From: Fulvia fulva
Lineage: Eukaryota > Ascomycota > Dothideomycetes > Mycosphaerellales > Mycosphaerellaceae
DNA: 64,000 nt
Assembly (NCBI RefSeq): GCF_020509005.1
Contig: NC_063020.1
Location: 1,798,001-1,862,000 of the forward strand
Reading direction: 5' to 3'
The position numbers were made by a program, and so were the translations under genes. The notes beneath the pieces are model-generated. The model was not told where the DNA came from and searched no databases. It saw nothing but the letters and a program-made list of their open reading frames with translations. This document shows positions 1-12,000 of this stretch, in pieces. Numbering within the stretch: the stretch's first letter is position 1; every line of letters begins with the position of its first letter.

Positions 1-786
1 TAGTAAGGTTGCCCTAAGTAGGATACCTTATAGGAACCTATCTAATATATCATCTTTAATCGTTAAGCAATCGAAGAATACTACGCCCGCGTAGACGGCC
101 TAGAAGTTAATATCGGCAGGCTCTTCGAATCTAAGCTCTTCGACGGGGCTTACTAATAGTGTATCGACTATGACATTAGGCCTAGGCCTAGTACTAAAGC
201 TGAACATCCTCGATATGTGGAACTACTACGGCTTCGTAGGAACTTAGCTTTGTTCGGGGGGGCTACTATTATAGTCTCCCTATAGAGTGTATAGAAGGTG
301 GGGACAGAAGAGCCTTAGAGTGCTTAGAAGTCGTCAAGAAGTGATAGTCTAGCTTAGTATATAAGCGCTAAGAATCACATGCCCCGTAACATTTACTACG
401 GGACCTAGCCCTCCAAATTCACCCCTCTATTAAACCTTAACAGATTTACTTCGGCTCGTGACTATGTGACTTACGGCACTCCCGCGAGCACCCGCGACTG
501 CGCTAGACCCTAGAAGAAGCACGTAGAAGACTCGGAACGTAGGGCAGGTTAGAATAAGGTTTTGAGCAAAGCTACTAAGCGCGGCTCCGCACGGGTTAGC
601 CCTGTTAATGCGGGGACACGCACTCGCGAGGGTCGCGTAGAAATATCTGGCCTTCCCTAGGCCTCTCTTGCTTTCTTCGTCTTTTGTTTTGTATAGTAAT
701 CATACTATACCCTTTTATATCTGCACTTCGTACCTATATTCTCGCTTTCACCCTTGTATCTTATAGGCCAGGCTCTCGCCCTAACA
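1..786 (+). mobile_element. Gypsy-0: 3' end of a RIP-mutated Ty3/Gypsy element
   Basis: Positions 1-266 match, with many CA-to-TA changes, the last part of the pol gene of the intact element Gypsy-1 (its 19712-19977), covering the chromodomain and the C-terminal tail. Positions 267-786 are a 520-bp LTR of the same family. Nearly every difference from Gypsy-1 is C to T or G to A, and the reading frame is full of TAG and TAA codons. The element runs off the left edge, so its 5' part and the left target duplication cannot be seen. It is a dead copy. Confidence 0.9.
267..786 (+). repeat. 3' LTR of Gypsy-0 (520 bp, long form)
   Basis: It matches the Gypsy-1 LTR but carries 77 extra bases in the middle, as do both Gypsy-2 LTRs. 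The first dinucleotide TG has become TA. It ends in CTAACA at 786. The purine-rich G tract just before 267 is the polypurine primer site seen in all copies. Confidence 0.9.
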
Positions 787-984
787 TCGAGACACTAGTA
801 TAGCGTTAGTACGAGACTACTATAGAGATCGTCGTCGTATAGTAAAACGTAGGTGAAACCGTTAAGGCGTCGGGAAAGGAGTAGGGGCTAGGGATCTAGA
901 TTCCCCCTATATAGGTATAAGAGACTACGTCTCTAATCCTAGGGAATGTAACACCTTTATAACTAAAAGCTATTCTACTATATA
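787..984 (+). repeat. Copia-type LTR relic (plus orientation)
   Basis: About 180 bp here are the reverse complement of the LTR at 27798-28160, sharing a block around GAGACTACGTCTCT. The stretch ends at 970-984 with CTATTCTACTATATA, a sequence found inside other Copia LTRs of the window. That sequence is followed directly by the 3' end of a minus-strand LINE. RIP-mutated, no coding capacity. Confidence 0.65.
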
Positions 985-1070
985 GATAGATAGATGATTC
1001 ATTTACCCGTTATAGTGCCCTCCGGCCTATACGGGTTTATGTCTATATATGTTACTATATAAGGTAGGAA
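985..1070 (-). mobile_element. LINE-3, 3' terminal piece
   Basis: It matches the 3' UTR of LINE-2 (from 8818), including the GATAGATAG tail adjoining the target sequence. It was separated from the rest of LINE-3 (6069 onward) by insertion of LINE-1, whose 16-bp target duplication spans 1055-1070. RIP-mutated. Confidence 0.75.
1055..1070. repeat. LINE-1 target-site duplication, left copy
   Basis: CTATATAAGGTAGGAA, repeated exactly at 6053-6068 on the other side of LINE-1. Confidence 0.8.
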
Positions 1071-1301
1071 TGGAAAAGTCGAAGACGCTTATTGACGGAA
1101 TCATCGATCTCTGCGCCAAAACACGACACATTCGAAAGCTCTTATCAAGGCCATTCCAACGATATAAAAAGCAGGCCACTGCCCCTAGGACTGAGGGAGT
1201 TCTACCCCATTCAATCTGGACAGCTTGAAGCTCTCTTCACCCTGTTTCTTCAGCTCCAAACGCCGCGGAGGTGCCTAGCTACATTAGGCAACTCCTAGGC
1301 A

Positions 1302-2579
1302 ATGGCAGCCCAGGCTACGGTACTAACGGCGCCTACGGCCCTATAGGCGAAGCCCCCCCAAGACAACTAGCAGCAACTTATAGAGGACGCAAAAAGCATA
1401 GAAACTAACGATCAGCTCCCTTACCGGTCTCTACAGGTAATGATCACTCAGCTACGCACGGCGCTTGTACTGTCGTATCACCGAGGGCAATAAGAAATGA
1501 GGACGACGTCCTAGGCGATTAGCAAGGCCACCCGGAATCAACACCCCTATAGCTAGGCATCGGTCGCGGCATCGATACCAGGCCCTCGCCTAACGCACGA
1601 TGCAGTCACGATCCGCATTGCAGCAAAGGAAGACCAGGCCGAAGTTGCGAAGCTATCGAACAAGGAGCTCGCCTAACGAATTAACTAACCAGGGGTGGTC
1701 GTAGTGAACCAACAGTCTAACGGCACTCTACAGATCTATACTAGCTCTGCTACTGCTAGGAGGCACCTAGAGGCACAGCCATAGTGGGCATCTAAGGTTG
1801 CGGCATCAGCGAAGGTCTCAACGAAACAATTCACGATCCTAGTCCACGACATGCCTAAGGAGTTTGACCCAACCAACTAGGGTCACCTACGCGCTCTCTA
1901 AGAGGACAACCCGGTCACTCTTAACTCTCTAATCCAGAAGGCGACTTGGCTCCATAGGAAATGCCTAGAAGGCAAGAAGGCCTCGGCGCTAATAGTATAG
2001 CTACAAGACGCGAAAGCGGCGGATCTAGCGATAGAACAAGGCCTGGTCTGGCAATACAGCCTCAAGACAGTAGAAAAGCACTCCTCATCCTTTCGTGTCC
2101 TCTAATGCTTCAAATGCCAACAGTATAGACACCAAACCTACACGTGCACAAACAAGCAGGCCTGCTCGAACTGTGCAGGAGACTATATGTCTAGGGACTG
2201 TACATCGACTACGAGACGGTGCGCGAACTGTCCGGGGCACCACCTATCGTATAGTGCGGAATGCCTATAGCGGAAACTAGCGAAAAACAAGGCAATCATA
2301 AACAGAACCGTCGCCCCAAGATTCTACGGCGACCGTGAGGCTAGCCTACACCGGAACCAACTAGCGGCGGTCGGGCACAAGCGCCCTAGGGCCGAGAACG
2401 ATGTAAAGGATGCGCAGCCTAGGGCGTACGGGAGGCCACGTGCTCTGCTAGCTGCGGCGAGGGAATCTAACCAGGCCCGGCTCCCCTTTAGTACACAGCC
2501 GATAGGCGTAGACCAGGACGCACAGGGCAGTAGGACACAGGACGATACAGAGGAAATGATTGTCGATGCCGATGACTAG
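1302..2579 (+). pseudogene. LINE-1 ORF1 (nucleic-acid-binding Gag-like protein), RIP-inactivated
   Basis: From the ATG at 1302 the frame can be followed without indels for 426 codons to TAG at 2577-2579, with about a dozen internal TAG/TAA codons. Near residues 265-310 there are zinc-knuckle-like clusters: CFKCQQY with a following His/Cys, CSNCAGD and CANCPGHH. In Tad1-like LINEs ORF1 packages the element RNA. The start is inferred from the first ATG after the leader that keeps the knuckles in frame. Confidence 0.75.
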
Positions 2580-5500
2580 CCTCGACACGCTTAACATCAT
2601 CCAGTATAACGTCAACTATAGCAAGGATATAGTCTAGAACCATTTCCTACACGAGGCGGACCCGCGCGTCCACCACGTCCTTACAATCCAGGAGCCATGG
2701 ATTAACCCGCACCATAAGAGACCAACGACCTGCAAGTCACTAGGCTACACGACATGCCTACGAGGCGACGGCAGACCCCGCACGTGCTTCTATGTCAGCA
2801 AGGACATACTAGAATCCGACTAGGAGGTAGTGTACTACGCAGACGAAGAAGGCGGGGGCGATATTACCTCCCTCCACGTAGGTAGCACCTGGATACACAA
2901 CCTATACATGCAACCGCTAGCCTCGAGGTCTAGCCGCGACCTAGGGGTCTGCAGACACCTAGACAGTGCGCTCAAGAGACAAGGGTGCCACATCGTAGTA
3001 GGAGACTTCAACATACACCACCCTTCCTAGGAAAGCCTTATGCAGCCGCACCCTATAGCCGACGAAGTACTCGACTTGATGGCGAGCAACGCAATTGCCC
3101 TCAATACCCCGAAGGACCTGGGCACCTGGAAGAGAGGGGGACTCCAAGGCACGATCGACCTCTCCTAGATCTCAGATAGCCACTACCACACGGTAACCTA
3201 CTATGGGATCGAACATGAACTCGAGGCGTCGTCAGACCACATGCCAGTCAGGACCTCTATTGCGACACAGATACAACGCACACCAGCGAGAACCCCTAAG
3301 CCAAACTAGGGAAAGGCCCACTGGGCCAACATCTAGGCGTACCTCGATGACTCTAAGAGGCTAGTCCAGATCGCGCAGTAGCAATACAACAGTAAAGACG
3401 AGATAGACGAAGCAGTCTAGGGGTTGACAGACGAAATAAGAAAAGCGACCTCACTTCACGTTCCGCTTGCCTAACTAACGACATGGTCTAAACCATACTG
3501 GACGCCGGAGTGCACTACGGTAGTAAGAGAAGCAAGGAGAGCCCGCCGGGTGTGGACGAGCAGCTATAGCGAGGAGGCCTGGAACGTATACAGGGAGGCA
3601 TGCCAACAGAAGAAAGCCATAATACGGAGGGAGAAAGCAGTCGGCTGGAGGGCCACAGTGGAAGAAATCGCCGGCAAGCTAGAGAGGATGTGGAAGCTAG
3701 CGAAATGGGCCCGACAGGACCCTACACAGGGCCCCTCCTTCTCTATCCCAGCGCTACAATCGCCTAGTGGCCCGGTTAGCGACCCCGAGGCCAAGGCGCG
3801 TCTACTAGCTAGTAAGTTCTTCCCACCCCCAGTCGAGGCTGATCTAAGCGACATAAACAGCTCTACTCCCCTAGCCCCTAGCATCGCGGTCCAATAGGAG
3901 GTGTCCGAGGGAGAAGTTACCGCTGTGCTGAGGAAGTTGCCGGCGAAGAAAGCCCCGGGGCCGGATGGGATCCCAAACGAGCTACTAAAGAAGTGTAGAG
4001 ATCAACTAGCCCCAGCAGTTACAGCGATCTTCAACGCCTGCCTACAGACCGGATACTACCCGATAGCTTTTAAACAATCGACGACAGTGGTCCTACGCAA
4101 GCCGCAGAAGGAAGACTATACGCAGGTGAAGTCGTACCGCCCAATTGCGCTCCTTAACACTCTTGGGAAGGCGCTTGAGAAGCTGGTTGCAACGAGACTC
4201 TCCGAGGCGGCAGAGGAACACTCCCTACTCCCGGACACCTAGATGGGTGCGCGCCTATAGCGATCGACGCTATCCGCGATGGAACTTATCACCTCTCAGG
4301 TAAAGGCCATCTGGTATAAGAATAGGGACAAGGTGGCTTCCTTACTTAGCCTAGACATATCGGGAGCCTTCGACTACGTGTCATACCCGCGGCTTCTCTA
4401 CATCCTAAGGTCGAAAGGACTCCCTGAGTGGCTTGTCAACTTCGTACGGTCCTACCTCCAAAACCGTAGTACGTCGATCCTGGTCGGCCAGTACAGAAGC
4501 CCATTTCAAGCAGTCCACACTAGAATCCCGTAAGGCTCAACGCTAGCACCTATTCTGTTCCTCTTCTTTATGGCGACGCTGCTCCTAGCCCTAGAATCCC
4601 AGAACACCGCTGCGAGCGGCTTCGTAGACGACACAAACATCCTAGCGTGGTCTTCCTCGACTGAGGAGAACTGTAGGCTACTAGAAGAGAAGCACAAGAT
4701 CTGCGAGGACTGGGCTAGGAGGCACGGGGCTCGGTTTGCCCCAGAAAAGTACAATCTGATACACTTTACGCGCCGGCCACGGTTCCACAATATGCAAGCT
4801 TCTATCCAGATACAGGGGCACACGACTAACCCGGCAAATCAGCTCAGGATCCTCGGACTATAGGTGGACCCGGCGCTACGGTGGAGGAAGCACGTACAGG
4901 CAATATTACGGAAAGCTGAACAGAATATAGCATCATGCTAGAGGCTCACTGCGTCCACATAGGGGGCGGACTTCCGGCAGTCACGACTTCTATATACGGC
5001 TATTGTACGGCCAGTCCTTACCTATAGCAGCCAAGTGTAGTCCTTAGGCGAGAGGGCCTGCCTATCGAAGGGACTCGTCGCGCCGCTAGCGAAGATCCAA
5101 AACCAATGCCTAAGGAAGGTCACCGGGGCATATAAGTCGACACCAACGAGGATGCTTAAGCACGAGACCGCTATACCGCCGATCGACCTATACATCCAGG
5201 GACTACGGACCTCCTACTTAGGCAAGTCGGCACAGTACCCAGTACAGAAGGTCATCGCTAGTGCAGTCGCAAGGGCCCGCGAATCAGTACTAGCGCATAA
5301 GGGCATTCGACCCGGAAACGAGCCGAACTACCGGGCAAGGGACGAACAGCTAGCAACACAATAGGAAGGTGAGAAATCGTTTGTAGAGCAACTATAGAAA
5401 GAGAGGTGGAACAACTAGGTTGTAGGGCATAGTGGACGCCCTCAGCCAGCGGGACAACCTAAGGAATGGTCAGCTACAAAATCCGCGGTTAAGCACCCCC

Positions 5501-5883
5501 CGAAGCTCATCCACTACCGCCTTACGAGGGCACAGAGTAGCATAGCAACCCAACTGCGAAGCGAACACATCGGCCTCTAGGGGTACCTATCATAGAGGAA
5601 GGTCCTAGGATACACGAATACTAGCTGCCCCTGCGGCTAACGCTCCTAGAACGTACGGCACGCACTCCTCGTCTGTCCGAGGTGGTCGCTAGGAAGGGGG
5701 GAGTGGATAGCAAAGGCGAGGAACCGGACGATTGGGGCACTTCTTAACAACGCTAAAGACCTACGGCGCATTACGAACTGGATACTAGAGAAGGGCTGGC
5801 TAGAACAGTACCGCCTAGTAGGAGCAGTGCAGGAAGAGAGGACACGACGCAGCGCGACGAGACCGGCTAGGAGCGGGGGCTAA
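2572..5883 (+). pseudogene. LINE-1 ORF2 (endonuclease-reverse transcriptase), RIP-inactivated
   Basis: The ATG at 2572 overlaps the ORF1 stop by 8 nt. The frame runs about 1,100 codons to 5883 with no frameshift but many TAG/TAA codons. Order: an apurinic-type endonuclease (TIQEPWINP, then VGDFNIHHPS), a reverse transcriptase (LPAKKAPGPDGIPN, SYRPIALLNTLGK, catalytic FVDD near 4624), then a C-terminal Cys-rich CPCG segment near 5625. Protein motifs match LINE-2 ORF2 closely. No active product is possible. Confidence 0.85.
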
Positions 5884-6052
5884 CGGGGTAGTGACATGGA
5901 CTACGTACGTTCAGAGGGAAAGCTAATCTAGACAAGGAGTAGTCGGGGGCGGGAAGGGTTTTCACCTATTCGGGTTTCCCTTTGTACATAACAATAGATA
6001 TATACCTACATAGGCCGGATAGGGTCCTAGAACAGGGGAATGACAAATCTAT

Positions 6053-6068
6053 CTATATAAGGTAGGAA
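6053..6068. repeat. LINE-1 target-site duplication, right copy
   Basis: Exact repeat of 1055-1070. The sequence to the right resumes LINE-3 where the left part stopped. Confidence 0.8.
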
Positions 6069-7700
6069 ACCTGTTCCTAGGTAAAAACCTCCTCTCCGTC
6101 TCTAATAGCTTCCTTGCCATAAGTTCTCAGTTTTCCTTCTATTAGGGTGCACTAGTGTCATAGTAGTTAGCCTCTGACTACCTTGTCTGCAACCCTAGAG
6201 TTGTCCCCCTCTTCCTGCTCTCCTCCTCCTTCTTTCTCTCCTCAATCCATCTCTCTGTTTCCCTAGTAAGAGAGAACTGCTCCAAAAATCCTTAGTAGAC
6301 GATCCACCTTATAATTCTCTAGAGGTCTCCCTTATTGCTGATTATAGCTTAGAAGTTTCTGTTCCTTGCCCTTGCCCTCTATTCACCTCTCCCTATACTC
6401 TATTCTTTGCAAACCAGAAGTCTATGTTCGACATTCTAGGACAGGTAGCCGTATAGGCAACTCTTGTCTTCGATACCTAGGACTTTTCTCTAATATAGGT
6501 ATGCCCTAACTCCGATGTGTTCAGAGCGGATTTGTATTACTATGCTTGCTTCCGACCTGGTCAGGTCTGAGTATAGTAGGTAGTTGTGGCTACTAAACTG
6601 TTAGAGTGCCTTTAGGGTTCCTAGCCTCTATAGGGTTCTTGTCTATTCAGTCTTCTAGAGGAGTCCTACTATCCTTTTAGCTAGAGACTGTTGCTTCTTC
6701 CCTTAGCTAGCTACTGATCCTCTCCCCTAAACCCCTCTGTCCTGTTCCTGCTAGGCTAGGTGCAGCTGTTCCATTAGTTCTTTGAACTTCTGTAGGTCCT
6801 GCTGCTTCTATAGGGCTGGATTGGGTCTTGCTTGTCTGTGCCTTCTTATGTACTAGCTCCTGATTTTGTTGACTGCCTTCTGGATTACTAGCTAGGCTGG
6901 GTATATAGACGTCTTTCCTACATACTAGTATCTCAACCCTTGAAGGTAGAGCTTGGCTAGTAGGGAGCTAGACTCCATTTCGACCACCCTTATTAGAGTT
7001 GACTTGTATGCTCTAAGCACCTTTTTAGACAGGAGGCTTAGGCTCTGCTGATAGGATCTGCAATTCTCTTTGGGATCTTGTCTTAGGCTGACCAGATCTG
7101 GGCTCTATATAGCATGGCTAGCTTTACAATAGCCTTGTACATAACCTTTGCTTTCGCAAATGTGGCTCCCTATGTGGAGGCTGTAAGCCTGTCAATTGAT
7201 TGCCTGTTGTTGTCTGCTCTTGCCTGTGCTTTCTTGACCTGTGGTCCCTAGCTGAGCTTTAGATCCAGCCATATTCCTAGCACCCTTAATTCACTTGAGG
7301 GTTCTGTTGTGTGTCCCTGAATGGTGATTAGGGCTTGCATATTGTGTCTGTTTCTGGCTCTACTGAAGTGGATGAGTTGATACTTCTCTAGGGCAAATCT
7401 GGCTCTATGTTTCCTGGCCTATTCCTCACATTCCTTGTGTTTCTTCTGCAAGGTTCTACAGTTCTCTTCTGTGCTGTCTGACCAGGCTAGGATGTTTGTG
7501 TCATCCACAAACCCTGAGGCTGATGTGTTTCTAGAGTTTAGCTTTTCTAGCAGGTCTGCTATAAAGAGGAGAAACAGGATTAGAGACATTATTGATCCCT
7601 TCGGGATTCCTGTCTCTATAGGCATGCTGTCAGATTTGTATCTGCCTAGTCTTAGTCTTGTGGATCTGCCTCTGAGCAAGGAAGGAATCGTATTTAGCAA
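6069..7700 (-). mobile_element. LINE-3, main piece: 5'-truncated RIP-mutated LINE
   Basis: Read on the minus strand it encodes the second half of a LINE ORF2: GIPKGS and FVDDTNILAW (near 7520), then the C-terminal region down to about 6180, followed by 3' UTR that aligns with LINE-2 from 8907 onward. Similarity begins near 7700, in the middle of the reverse transcriptase, so the copy is 5'-truncated as LINE copies often are. Many stop codons are RIP-type. The left 3' end lies at 985-1070. Confidence 0.8.
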
Positions 7701-8704
7701 GCTAGCTACGAGATAAGGTGACAAGTCTTAACCGCGCTTTCCTACTCATCTAGCACCACCGTGTAGCCTCGTTTCGAGAGGTTAGCCCGGAGCAAAAGCT
7801 TCCCTCTACGCCCTCCCTCCCTATTTGCTCCTTAAGCTAATATCTACCTCTATAGGCCTAAGCCCTTTAGTACTCTCTATTGACCGACATACGTATCCGT
7901 CCTCTCGGGCTATATAGACAGTGTTAGCCGTCGCTACTAGTGTATACTACGCCCTAGGTTTTGACGCCCTTCGCGTTACCGTAGCCTATCTCTAGAAAGC
8001 GGCCGTCTATACCTCGTAGGTTTGCTCGGGGCATACACTACGCCGGGCAGCGTACTCCTTACGTTTCTACCTACTAACTAATATAAAGTTCCTTATTACC
8101 CTACCCTCGATCCTCCCCGATTATAGAACTAATCCACTTATATTATACGTCTTTTCCCCGTCCTAATAGCTATCTTTTCCTTACTTAGGCTATCGTCTTT
8201 TCCTCGTCGTAATCTACTATATTAGACTAGGTACGTTATGTAGCGGGATAGGTAGTGCCTTAGGCAAAACCCTCGTTCCTATACCGGGTGTTTAAAAGGC
8301 TCTTATAGGCTTCGCCGCGTATCTACCTACCTACCGTATTACCCGCTAGTAAATACTAGATTGTTTCGTAGTCCGCTCGACGCCGTCGTATAGTCCGCTT
8401 AGTTGTTATTCTATAGTCCGCTCGTCTAATGTTCGTCGCTTAGCCCGCTCGGTTTACGGTCTCCGGAGGTAAAATTCTATACTTATACTAGAGGTATCCT
8501 ATCGAGCGTATAGGCTACGGTTCCGCGCCCTTCTTATACGTAGAAAGAAGAGGGACTCGCTCCCGATACGAGTATACGCTCGTCGGATAGTTTTTATACC
8601 CGTTTTACTAGTAGTCCTCTATTCGCCGCGGCTTCGCCTACGTTACGCGCCCGTCGCGCCTACGACGCTCTAGCGTAAGAATACTTAGCTTTCTCGTAGT
8701 AAGA
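7701..8704. other. RIP-degraded, AT-rich filler with no recognisable gene
   Basis: No frame longer than a few dozen codons and strong depletion of CA/TG dinucleotides. It probably contains more of the Copia-type LTR or older repeats, but I cannot assign it to a family. Confidence 0.5.
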
Positions 8705-8802
8705 CGAGAGGTTCGTAGCCGATACTACGTATAGGTAATTCTCGTCGTCGACCCGAGAGGTTCGTAGCCGATACTACGTATAGGTAATTCTCGTCGTCGA
8801 CC
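8705..8802. repeat. 49-bp tandem duplication (two copies)
   Basis: Units begin at 8705 and 8754 with CGAGAGGTTCGTAGCC and read identically. The pair ends at the target site of LINE-2. It is possibly the U3 end of the Copia-D LTR. Confidence 0.85.
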
Positions 8803-8817
8803 CTATTCTACTATATA
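8803..8817. repeat. LINE-2 target-site duplication, 3' side
   Basis: CTATTCTACTATATA, repeated at 13717-13731. The same 15 bases sit at 970-984 beside the LINE-3 3' end. Confidence 0.75.
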
Positions 8818-9017
8818 GATAGATAGATTATTCATTCGCCTGTTTTAGTGCCCTATGGCCTATGCAGGTCTCTCGCTATTTAGGTCTATTTGTGTAGGTA
8901 GGAAACCCGATTAACGGATAAAAACCTCCTCGTCTTTACCCTCCTCGTTCTTTCCTGTCTTGTCCCTTCGTTCTCCTTCCTTTAGGGTACGCTAGTGTCA
9001 TGGTTGTTACCCTATGA

Positions 9018-12000
9018 CTACCTTGCCCGTAACCCTGGTGATGTCCTCCTCTCGATTCCCTTTCTCCCTTCTGTTTCCCCGGCTCTTCTCTCTCTCTCCC
9101 TCCTCTCTATCCACCTTTCCGTTTCTACTGCTAGGGAGAATTGCTCTAGGTAGTCCTCGTTAAGGATCCATCTTGTCACTCTCCTTATATCTTGTCTGTC
9201 CTGGATGATGGCCTGGTATTGCCTGTCTCTTGCCTTCGCCCTCCACTGGCTTCTCCCTTTTACCCACTTAGTACAGTTCAGCACCATGTGCTCCGGGTTT
9301 TGGGATAGGTAGCCACAGGGGCAACGTTTGGAATCGTATCCTGGGACTCTTCTTTGGTGCAAGTATGCTCTTAGCCCAATGTGCTCAGAGCGAATCTGGA
9401 TAGCTATGCTTGCTTCCGCCCTCTTCAGGTCTTTATAGATAAGGTAGTTATACCTCCCGAAGGTCCTGGCCGCTGGTGGGGCTCCTGGCCTTACCGGTTT
9501 TTGGTTCCAACGCGTTTCCCATAGGTGACCTGCGATCCTTTCTGCTTGGCTTTGCTTCTTTTTCCCTTTGTCCCCTGTGTTAGCTTGCTCCCTCAGAGCT
9601 TCTCTCTGTTCAAGGGCTGCTAGGATTTCCTGTGATGTTTTTAGGTCTGCTTCCTTCTGTGGGATCATGTGTGGCCGGTTGGGTCTTCTCCTCCTCTCCC
9701 ACTGGGTTCTTATCCTTTGAGTAGCTGCTTGGATGGTTCCCTGGGCTGGGTATGCTGATGTCTTCTCTGCGTATTGACACCTCATGCCCTGGAGGTACTC
9801 CCTGATGGGGGCTGTACCTGATTCCATTTCCATTGTCCTGTGAGGGGTTGACTTGTATGCCCCTAGTACTCTCTTTAGGCAGGCTGCCTGCGCTCTGTTG
9901 AGGGGGTCCTCAATTCTCTTCGGGATGTGTTTTTCCGCTGCCCAAATTGCTGCTCCATATAGCATTGCGGGCTTGACAATGGCCTTGTACATGGTCTGGG
10001 CCTTTGTGAAGGTCGCCCCCCCAGGTTGACGCAGTGAGTCTCTCGATTGATTGTCTGTTGGTGTCCGCTCTCGCTTGCGCCTTCTTCACTTGTGGTCCCC
10101 AGCTGAGTTTCGGGTCTAGCCATATCCCAAGGACTCTGAGTTCCCTTGTAGGATGGGTCTCGAACCCCTGGATTTTTACTGGTGCTGCCAAGTTGTGTTT
10201 TGTCTTTGCCTTGCTAAAATGGATAAGTTGGTACTTGTCCGGTGCGAATTTTGCCCCATGCTCTCTTGCCCACTTTTCGCATTGTCTATGTCTCTCCTCT
10301 AGGAGTGCGCAGTTTTCCTCTGTGGACCCCGACCACGCTAGGATATTTGTGTCATCCACGAACCCCGATGCTGAGGTGTTTGCTGTTTCTAGGAGTGGGG
10401 TCAGGTCGGCCATAAAGAGGAGGAACAGAATTGGGGAGAGTGTAGAGCCCTGTGGGATGCCCGTGTTCGCAATTGGGGTCTGCGGGGCTTTGAAGGACCC
10501 TAGGAGGATCTGGGTTGTTCTGTCCTTAAGGAATGACTGCACAAAGTGTACTATCCAGGCTGGGATGCTTTTCATTCTGAGGATGTGTAGGAGCCTTGCG
10601 TGGGACACATTGTCGAAAGCCCCTGATATGTCTAGTGAAAGCAGTGAGGCTACCTTGTTGTTGCCATAGTGCCAGATGTGTCTGATTTGCTCTGTGATCA
10701 GTTCGACTGCTGTGAGGGTAGATCTCTTTTGTCTCCCCCCCATTTGCGTTGCCGGGAGGAGGTTGTGTTCTTCTACTATTCCGGTGAGCCTTATAGCCAC
10801 GACCTTCTCTAGGAGCTTCCCTAGTGTGTTCAGCAACGCAATTGGTCTGTATGACTTCAACTTGGTATAGTCTTCCTTTTGGGGTTTCCTTAGGACGCAA
10901 GTCAGTGATTGCCTAAAGGCCTTTGGGCAATACCCCTGCTTCATGCACTGGGTAAAGATTGGCGCAAGCACTGGAGTGATAAGGCTGCTGCTAGCTTTTA
11001 GGTAACAGTTAGGGATCTTGTCTGGGCCTGGGGCTTTGTTGCCCTTCAGTTTCTTGATAATGTTTCCGATCTCTATAGCAGACACTTGCCAGTTAGCCTC
11101 CCTTGGCGGAGGAATGTGTGTTCCTGGGATGTTGCTTAGGTCTGCCTCTACCTGAGTCCCGAAGAAGTGGTCTGCGAATGCTTTCGCTTTCCCTATCGGA
11201 GTGGTTTGCGTTTCCCCGTCTTGGTCCTGTATTGAGGGAAACTGGGGCGGGGAGTTTCGTTCCTCGTCTGGTTTCCTGGCCCATTCTGCTAGTCTCCAGA
11301 TTTGTTCCGGGTGTTCTGTGATCATCCCTACAGTTGACCTCCACTCCTGCGTCTTGTCTCTTCTGATCTGCGCCTTCTTTGCTTTGCACGCGTTGTTATA
11401 GGCTTCCCAGTTTGCTTGGGTGCGTCGTTGCTCCCATCTCCTTCTTGCTCTCCTTGCCTCCTTGACTTTGGCTGTGCACTCTGGTGTCCAGTATGGCTTC
11501 TGGTATAGCGACCATCTCTTCTCAGGTATATGGGCCTGGGCTGCCCTTTGCATAGCTTCTATCAGCTGCTCCACTGCTTGGTCAATCCCCTCCGTTGTGT
11601 GTATGTTGTCAATGTTCACCTGTTCTAGTTCGCCTTCTAGCCGCTGCTGTACTAGTGTCCACTCGGCCTGCTTCCAGCAGAGCCTCCTCTCAGGTTCCCT
11701 CTCCTCCTCAACTGTGAGTTGGATGTCGGTTTGGATTGGATAGTGGTCTGATGAGGACTCTAGTTGGTCATTGACTGTGCAGCTTTCTACCCGTCGTGTT
11801 AAGGCGTGGGACATGAAGCATAGGTCTAGCGTGCTAGAACTGTTGTTTCTAGCCCAAGTTTCTGTTCCCTTTGGCGTGATCAAGTCCATTTGGGCTGTTT
11901 CCATCTGACCAATGAGCCTCCCTGCTAAGAAGTGGTGTGCTGGGGTGAAGTCCGATCCCCACTTTGGGTGATAGAGGTTGAAATCTCCTATCACGATGTT

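Larger units (their letters stand above)
1071..6052 (+). mobile_element. LINE-1: full-length but RIP-mutated Tad1-like LINE
   Basis: A non-LTR retrotransposon of about 5 kb with a 5' leader (1071-1301), two overlapping reading frames, a 3' UTR and a short (ATCT) tail. It is flanked by a 16-bp direct repeat CTATATAAGGTAGGAA at 1055-1070 and 6053-6068, so it inserted into LINE-3. Both frames stay in register from end to end and are broken only by TAG/TAA codons, the pattern RIP leaves. It is a different family from LINE-2, but the 3' UTRs are recognisably related. Confidence 0.85.

Noticed and set aside
8705..8802. CRISPR-like repeats
   Set aside because: Only two directly adjoining units with no spacers, in a fungal genome.
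10034..10669. Open frame of 211 codons on the plus strand across LINE-2 ORF2
   Set aside because: It is the antisense shadow of the reverse-transcriptase frame, rich in Cys/Ser runs, with no domain of its own.
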